From the NCBI RefSeq assembly GCF_016907315.1, contig NZ_JAFBBS010000001.1:1240001-1304000 (forward strand): DNA of 64,000 bases. Reading direction: 5' to 3'. The notes below the pieces were generated by a model. That model saw only the letters and a program-made list of their open reading frames with translations. It made no database searches and was not told where the DNA came from. This document shows, piece after piece, positions 59,030-64,000 of this stretch. This stretch comes from Microbacterium esteraromaticum. Its GTDB lineage: Bacteria; Actinomycetota; Actinomycetes; Actinomycetales; Microbacteriaceae. Each line of letters opens with the position of its first letter. Position 1 is the first letter of the stretch. The position numbers were made by a program, and so were the translations under genes.

Positions 59030-60532
59030 CTAGTTCATGGTGGGGATGACGAAGCTTGCTCCGTCTCGCACCCCGTGCGAGGGCCAGCGGCTCGTGACCG
59101 TCTTCGTCTTCGTGTAGAAGCGGAACGCGTCGGTGCCGTGCTGATTGAGGTCGCCGAATCCGCTGCGCTTCCAGCCGCCGAAGGTGAAGTACGCGATCGG
59201 CACGGGGATCGGCACGTTGACGCCGACCATTCCGACGTTCACCCTCGCGGTGAAGTCGCGGGCGGCGTCGCCGTCGCGCGTGAAGATCGAGACGCCGTTG
59301 CCGTATTCGTGGTCGGATGCCATCGCCAGCGCCTCTTCATAGTCGGCGGCGCGCGCGATCACGAGCACGGGCCCAAAGATCTCCTCGCGGTAGATCGCCA
59401 TGTCGGTGGTGACGTGGTCGAACAGGGTCGGTCCGAGATAGAAGCCGTCTTCATGGCCCTCGACCGTGAAGCCGCGCCCGTCGGCGAGCAGCGTCGCGCC
59501 CTCGTCGAGCCCCTGCTCGATGTACCCCGTGACCCGGTTCACGGCATCGCGGGTGACGAGCGGCCCGTAGTCCACGCCCTCGGACAGCGAGGGGCCGACC
59601 TTGAGCTCGGCGACGCGCTCGGTGAGCTTGGCGGCAAGGGCATCCGCCGTCTCCTCCCCCACCGGCACCGCCACCGAGATCGCCATGCAGCGCTCGCCCG
59701 CCGAGCCGAAGCCGGCGCCCATCAGGGCGTCGGCGACCTGGTCGAGGTCGGCGTCCGGCATCACGATGAGGTGGTTCTTCGCGCCGCCGAAGCACTGCGC
59801 ACGCTTGCCGTTCGCGATCGCTGTCGTGTAGATGTACTCGGCGATCGGGGTCGAGCCGACGAAGCCGACCGCCTGGATGCGCGGATCGGCGATCAGGGCG
59901 TCCACCGCCTCCTTGTCGCCGTGCACGACGTTGAAGACGCCGGCGGGCAGGCCGGCCTCGAGGAACAGCTCGGCGAGCTTGACGGGAACCGAGGGGTCAC
60001 GCTCGCTCGGCTTGAGGACGTAGGTGTTGCCGGATGCGATCGCGGGACCGGCCTTCCACAGCGGGATCATCGCCGGGAAGTTGAACGGCGTGATGCCGGC
60101 GACCACGCCGAGCGGCTGGCGCATCGAGTAGACGTCGATGCCGGCGCCCACGCCGGTCGAGAACTCGCCCTTGAGCAGGTGCGGTGCGCCGATGCAGAAC
60201 TCGATGACCTCGAGTCCGCGCTGCACGTCGCCCTTGGCGTCTTCGAAGGTCTTGCCGTGCTCGCTCGAGAGCAGGCGCGCGATCTCGTCCATGTCGCGGT
60301 TCACGAGATCGACGAAGCGCATGAGCACGCGGGCGCGCTTCTGCGGGTTGGTCGCCGCCCACTCCGGCTGCGCGGCCTCGGCGACGTCGATCGCCGCACG
60401 CACCTCGTCGGTGGTGGCGAGGGGCACGCGGGCCTGCACGGCGCCCGTGCTGGGCTCGAAGACGTCGGCGACGCGGCCGCCGACGGATTCGACATGCTTT
60501 CCGCCTACGAAATGGGGGATCATACGGGTCAT
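59030..60532 (-). CDS. mmsA: CoA-acylating methylmalonate-semialdehyde dehydrogenase
   Basis: Aldehyde dehydrogenase superfamily enzyme of 500 aa which converts methylmalonate semialdehyde to propionyl-CoA. The MmsA signature FGSAGERCMAISVAVPVG contains catalytic Cys282, and the usual family loop GITPFNFPAMIPLWK is present. ATG 60532 has GAGGAG 10 nt upstream; the longer frame has no support. First gene of the valine cluster (mmsA, acyl-CoA dehydrogenase, mmsB, echA, Imm5-like). A large palindrome between it and the divergent protease gene is a likely operator. Confidence 0.93.
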   Translation of the reverse strand: MTRMIPHFVGGKHVESVGGRVADVFEPSTGAVQARVPLATTDEVRAAIDVAEAAQPEWAATNPQKRARVLMRFVDLVNRDMDEIARLLSSEHGKTFEDAKGDVQRGLEVIEFCIGAPHLLKGEFSTGVGAGIDVYSMRQPLGVVAGITPFNFPAMIPLWKAGPAIASGNTYVLKPSERDPSVPVKLAELFLEAGLPAGVFNVVHGDKEAVDALIADPRIQAVGFVGSTPIAEYIYTTAIANGKRAQCFGGAKNHLIVMPDADLDQVADALMGAGFGSAGERCMAISVAVPVGEETADALAAKLTERVAELKVGPSLSEGVDYGPLVTRDAVNRVTGYIEQGLDEGATLLADGRGFTVEGHEDGFYLGPTLFDHVTTDMAIYREEIFGPVLVIARAADYEEALAMASDHEYGNGVSIFTRDGDAARDFTARVNVGMVGVNVPIPVPIAYFTFGGWKRSGFGDLNQHGTDAFRFYTKTKTVTSRWPSHGVRDGASFVIPTMN

Positions 60533-60588
60533 TGTGCTGACACTCCTCTGCACCTTCTTTGGCACTGTGACCAGGATACGCGGAGCAC

Positions 60589-60622
60589 CGACCATTTACT
60601 AGGGCTTCCTAGTAAATGGTCG
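60589..60622. promoter_or_regulatory. Perfect 15-bp inverted repeat upstream of mmsA
   Basis: CGACCATTTACTAGG, a GCTT centre, and the exact complement. Core CTAGG-N4-CCTAG with AT-rich flanks resembles TetR- or GntR-type operators of fatty-acid and branched-chain pathways. It lies 57 bp upstream of mmsA and 160 bp upstream of the protease gene. No regulator gene of that type adjoins it. Confidence 0.6.
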
Positions 60623-60781
60623 AACCGCGTGCCGGAGCATCCGATCGCCGAATCTTTTCCGGCGCTTCCTCTTCCCTCTCAGCGATTCGACAGGTAAACC
60701 CTTATCTGTGCGCCCTGACCGGGGCGCTTCATTTCGCACCGTCGCGAGATCCCTTCACGACGGTGTCCGAAGGGAGAAGCA

Positions 60782-63595
60782 ATGTCACATCGGACTGCCC
60801 CAGCGCGACGACGCGCCGTGGCCGCGACGTCCGCCTTCGTGATCGCTGCCGCAGGCCTCACGGCCTTCGGCGGAGCGAGCGCGACCGCGGCACCGTCGCC
60901 CGACACCGGGGCCCCACAGGCGGCGCCGCAGATCGGCTCTGACGAGTACTACATGAACTACGTCGCGCCTCGAGCCGACAACATGGTCGAGGTGCCGGCG
61001 GATGCGCCGATCGCCAACACCAAGGGTCAGATGAAGCGCTCGGTGAGCGGCGAGGCCATCGAGAAGGCCACCGCTCACGACCAGAAGTTCGCCCAGGGCA
61101 ACCCCAAGGCCGCAGCGCAGCTGGCCAAGACCGAGGCGAAGTCGATCAAGACCGGCAAGAGCCCCAAGGCCCTGAAGAAGGCGAAGGGCACGCAGGAGGC
61201 GAAGCTTCTCACGATCCTCGTCGAGTTCGACGGCACCGAGGACTTCAGCGACCTCTACGTGCCGACGGAATTCGGCGCGACCGACTGCAAGCCGGGTAGC
61301 GTTCAGGGCCCGACCCTGCACAACAACATCCCGAACCCCGCCGACACCGAGCAGCTCGACAACAACTCGATGTGGGTGCCGGACTTCTCGAGCGAGCACT
61401 TCAACAAGATGCTGTTCACCGACGAGGGCATCACCGAGCGCGTGCGCACCGACCTCACCGGCCCCGATGGCAAGCCCGGCTTCGACATCTCCGGCTACAC
61501 CATGAAGAAGATGTACGAGGAGATGTCGCGCGGCGCCTATTCGCTCAGCGGCGAGGCCACCGAGTGGGTCAAGGTGCCCCACTCCGAGGGCTACTACGGC
61601 GCCACCGTCTGCCACAAGAACGACAAGGGCGAGTGGGAGGCCGGCCCCATGCAGGACATGCAGGGCCACCCCGACAACCCGCTCGGACCGGGCCAGCTGC
61701 CCATCGACGCGGTTGCGGCCGTGGCGGCGCAGAACCCCGACTTCCCGTGGGCCGACTACGACATCGAAGACCAGGGCGACCGTGACGGCGACGGCAACGT
61801 CAACGAGCCCGACGGCGTCATCGACCACGTCGTGCTCGTGCACGCCGGTGCCGACAAGTCCGGCGGCGGCGGCGAAGAGGGTACCTACGCCATCTGGGCG
61901 CACTCGTCGGCTGTCGCCGGTGGCGCCACGATCCCCGGAACCGACCTCAAGATCTCGAACTACATCGTGCAGCCCGAGGACTCGGGCGTCGGCGTCTTCG
62001 CCCACGAGTACGGGCACGACCTCGGTCTCCCCGACCTCTACGACACGTCGAACGCCGGCAACTCCGACGTCGACTTCTGGGATCTGATGAGCTCGGGCTC
62101 GCACTCCGGCCCCATCTTCCAGTCGATGCCCACCCACATGGGCCTCTGGGACAAGTGGGTGCTCGGCTGGGCCGACCCGGAGGTCGTGAACCCCGGCGAC
62201 GACACCCGCACCATCAAGGTGGGCCAGACCTCGCGCCCGAAGAAGGGCACCGAGGACGGCATCAAGGTGAATCTGCCCGACAAGAAGATCGTGCTGTCGA
62301 CGCCGCACAGCGGTGACGACATGTGGTACTCCGGTGCAGACCAGAGCTGGGCCGACGTCACCCTCACCCGCAGCATCGACAGCGTTCCCGCGAACGCGAA
62401 GTTCTGGATGTGGAACGACTACGTCATCGAGGAGGACTGGGACTACGGCTTCGTCGAGGTCTCGACCGACGGCGGCAAGACGTGGGGCGAGCAGAAGGTC
62501 TACGACGAGGCCGGCGCGCTGGTCTCGACCGACGACGGCTACTCCGACCCCAACGGGCGCCTCAAGGACTTCGGCGGCAAGAAGTACGGCCTCACCGGAT
62601 CCAGCGACGGATGGCGTCACGACTACATCGACCTGTCGGCGTACGCCGGTCAGAGCATCCAGGTGCGCCTGCGTCAGGCGACCGACGCGGCCTTCGAGGA
62701 GCGCGGCTGGTTCGCCGACGACTTCGCCCTGACCAGCGGCGCTGACACCGTCTGGAGCGACGACGTCGAGAACGGTGACAACGGCTGGACCGCCGCGGTC
62801 GGCACGTGGACCGACACCACCGGCGCCGGCTGGCACCACGACAGCGGCACCCAGATCAAGGCGCAGTACTACCTGGTCGAGTGGCGCAACCTCGACGGCT
62901 TCGACGAGGGCCTGAAGTACGGCTACACCACGGTGTACAGCGACGAGGCCTGGAAGGTCGAGAAGGTGCCGTACAACGCACCTGGTGCGCTGGTCTGGTA
63001 CCGCGACACCACCTACGGCAGCACCAACCACGTCGCGTCCAACCACACGGCTCTGCCGAGCTGGGGCGCGAAGGGCGGCCTGCTGCTCGTCGACAGCCAC
63101 TTCGACCCGCTGCGCCGCACCGGCGCACAGGCCGCGATGGACCCGTCGCCGCTGAAGAACATCTCCAGCCGCGCCCAGTCGTCGAACGCCGCGTTCGGTC
63201 TGCAGCCGACGTACTCGTTCAAGGACTGCTCGGTCGACGAGAACTACAACGAGGCCTGCACCACGCTGGCCCCGCAGCCGCCGGTGAGCACGTTCACCGA
63301 CGACAAGGGCTGGGTGCCCGGCCTCGAGGTTCGCGACGGCCAGCTGTACTACCGCCTGCGTGACGCCTCGGTCGTCGTGCCGTCGGTCGGTGACGCCCCG
63401 TACTCCACTCGCGTGGTGAACGCGGACGGCTCGCCCGCCACCGCCCTCTACGGTCTCGACCTGGGCAACACCCTGCTCGGCAGCGGCAACCCCGCTGACG
63501 ACGGGGTCGGCTACGGCACCGTGATCAGCGTGAAGAAGGCGATGCAGGGCAACACCGCAGTGCTCATCTCGGTCACGCCGCCCGCGGCGCAGTGA
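60782..63595 (+). CDS. Secreted M6-family metalloprotease (immune inhibitor A type)
   Basis: Secreted protease of 937 aa. A Sec signal (basic RRRAVAATSAFVIAAAGLTAFGG, ATAA cleavage region) is followed by a lysine-rich propeptide and the M6 catalytic domain with zinc motif HEYGHDLG (His408, Glu409, His412) and the downstream Met-turn region DLMSSGSHSG. C-terminal domains include a MAM/jelly-roll-like part (QVRLRQATDAAFEERGWFADDF), as in immune inhibitor A. Degrades host or environmental proteins in relatives. A GAAGGGAGAAG site precedes ATG 60782. Its role here is most likely nutritional. Confidence 0.93.
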   Translation: MSHRTAPARRRAVAATSAFVIAAAGLTAFGGASATAAPSPDTGAPQAAPQIGSDEYYMNYVAPRADNMVEVPADAPIANTKGQMKRSVSGEAIEKATAHDQKFAQGNPKAAAQLAKTEAKSIKTGKSPKALKKAKGTQEAKLLTILVEFDGTEDFSDLYVPTEFGATDCKPGSVQGPTLHNNIPNPADTEQLDNNSMWVPDFSSEHFNKMLFTDEGITERVRTDLTGPDGKPGFDISGYTMKKMYEEMSRGAYSLSGEATEWVKVPHSEGYYGATVCHKNDKGEWEAGPMQDMQGHPDNPLGPGQLPIDAVAAVAAQNPDFPWADYDIEDQGDRDGDGNVNEPDGVIDHVVLVHAGADKSGGGGEEGTYAIWAHSSAVAGGATIPGTDLKISNYIVQPEDSGVGVFAHEYGHDLGLPDLYDTSNAGNSDVDFWDLMSSGSHSGPIFQSMPTHMGLWDKWVLGWADPEVVNPGDDTRTIKVGQTSRPKKGTEDGIKVNLPDKKIVLSTPHSGDDMWYSGADQSWADVTLTRSIDSVPANAKFWMWNDYVIEEDWDYGFVEVSTDGGKTWGEQKVYDEAGALVSTDDGYSDPNGRLKDFGGKKYGLTGSSDGWRHDYIDLSAYAGQSIQVRLRQATDAAFEERGWFADDFALTSGADTVWSDDVENGDNGWTAAVGTWTDTTGAGWHHDSGTQIKAQYYLVEWRNLDGFDEGLKYGYTTVYSDEAWKVEKVPYNAPGALVWYRDTTYGSTNHVASNHTALPSWGAKGGLLLVDSHFDPLRRTGAQAAMDPSPLKNISSRAQSSNAAFGLQPTYSFKDCSVDENYNEACTTLAPQPPVSTFTDDKGWVPGLEVRDGQLYYRLRDASVVVPSVGDAPYSTRVVNADGSPATALYGLDLGNTLLGSGNPADDGVGYGTVISVKKAMQGNTAVLISVTPPAAQ

Positions 63596-63617
63596 TCGCG
63601 ATCTGATCGCTCAAGCG

Positions 63618-63651
63618 GAAGCGCCGGCCACCCTCGGGTGACCGGCGCTTT
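63618..63651. terminator. Terminator hairpin between protease and pullulanase genes
   Basis: AAGCGCCGGCCACC pairs with GGTGACCGGCGCTT with one mismatch around a CCTC-type loop. Followed by TTC on the + strand. Serves the two convergent genes. Confidence 0.75.
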
Positions 63652-63668
63652 CGCGTGCGCTGAGGGCG

Positions 63669-64000
63669 TCAGCGCCCCTGGGCGTCGACCAGCACGGCGA
63701 CCGTACGGGCTGGCACGGTGACCGTGCCGGTCGTGGCATCCCACGTCGTCTTCTTCACGACCGCGTCGGCACCCTTGGCCTGTGCCCGCGTCAGCGCGAA
63801 CGAGCGGCCGGCGAGACCGTCGACCGTCTGCGTGACGGCATCCGGCGAGGCGTTGAACACGACGAGTGCGCCGTCGAGAGCGGGATCGACGTCGGCACCC
63901 ACGAGGTCGTCGATCTGCATGACGATGACGCCGGGCGCGGCATCCGCTCCCCCGTTCGGGAAGGTGACCTTCTGCTCGATCAGCTTCGCCGAACCCAGGC
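63669..64000 (-). CDS. Pullulanase-type alpha-1,6-glucosidase, C-terminal part
   Basis: The last 110 or so codons of a gene that starts beyond the window. The peptide matches the C-terminal DUF3372-type domain of actinobacterial pullulanase/alpha-1,6-glucosidase: an IEQKVTFPNGGADAAPGVIV segment, then VDPALDGALVVFNASPD, GRSFALTRAQAKGADAVVK and VPARTVAVLVDAQG at the end. The enzyme debranches pullulan or glycogen and is usually a large secreted protein. Catalytic GH13 residues are outside the window. Confidence 0.85.
   Translation of the reverse strand, partial: LGSAKLIEQKVTFPNGGADAAPGVIVMQIDDLVGADVDPALDGALVVFNASPDAVTQTVDGLAGRSFALTRAQAKGADAVVKKTTWDATTGTVTVPARTVAVLVDAQGR

Noticed and set aside
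1..64000. tRNA, rRNA, tmRNA or riboswitch
   Set aside because: No cloverleaf, CCA end, or recognised riboswitch core was seen by eye in any intergenic gap; all gaps are shorter than 300 bases.

Overview
The window is high-GC DNA from an actinobacterium, most likely a Microbacteriaceae member close to Microbacterium. That placement is an inference from the strong G/C third-position bias, the many -10 boxes lying 6-8 nt before ATG/GTG (leaderless starts), PutA proteins without a DNA-binding domain, a type VII-style toxin gene, and the mixture of families. No rRNA, tRNA, CRISPR array, insertion sequence or phage gene was seen, and no gene-free stretch exceeds 300 bases.

Layout. 1-1738: the end of a DUF3237 protein and a type B carboxylesterase. 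1775-14143: a sulfated-polysaccharide (probably glycosaminoglycan) utilisation locus with an ABC sugar importer (binding protein, two permeases, no ATPase), a GntR/LacI-type regulator, a Gfo/Idh/MocA oxidoreductase, three leaderless-peptide (cytoplasmic) sulfatases and a Tat-exported family 8 polysaccharide lyase. 14228-17680: bifunctional PutA. 17803-20089: a compact toxin/immunity cassette with a CpnT-like type VII carrier protein, a separately encoded toxin-like protein and three small genes. 20226-29730: LysR and MarR regulators, an orphan DNA methyltransferase carrying a palindromic insertion, lipoate ligase, PnuC, an alpha/beta hydrolase, CutC and two MFS exporters. 29759-33339: BCCT transporter and a membrane-anchored molybdopterin oxidoreductase. 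33492-42396: DDAH-family hydrolase plus ornithine aminotransferase, an M14 peptidase, an MDR reductase, an XRE/membrane-protein pair, and a second PutA. 42458-45739: four membrane proteins of unknown function, the last overlapping its neighbour antisense. 45773-50020: thioesterase, acetyltransferase and the transhydrogenase PntAB. 50298-53882: ETF alpha/beta with a cytochrome b561-like membrane protein carrying an unusual repeated N-terminus. 53999-55531: MarR, SRPBCC and DUF1905 proteins. 55542-60532: valine catabolism (EchA, MmsB, acyl-CoA dehydrogenase, MmsA). 60782-64000: a secreted M6 metalloprotease and the end of a pullulanase.

How the genes fit together. The lyase would cut the polymer outside the cell, the ABC system would import sulfated oligosaccharides, and the sulfatases would remove sulfate inside. 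Ornithine aminotransferase yields glutamate semialdehyde/P5C, which either PutA can oxidise to glutamate. The valine-pathway acyl-CoA dehydrogenase needs ETF; the ETF genes sit 2 kb away in an apparent operon with a haem-b membrane protein that could carry the electrons onward.

The best candidates for something undescribed are the ETF/cytochrome b module with its three [16 protein letters not shown] repeats, the split type VII toxin cassette, a set of intergenic palindromic arrays that all have a 19-bp period, and a 74-nt palindrome sitting in frame inside the methyltransferase gene.
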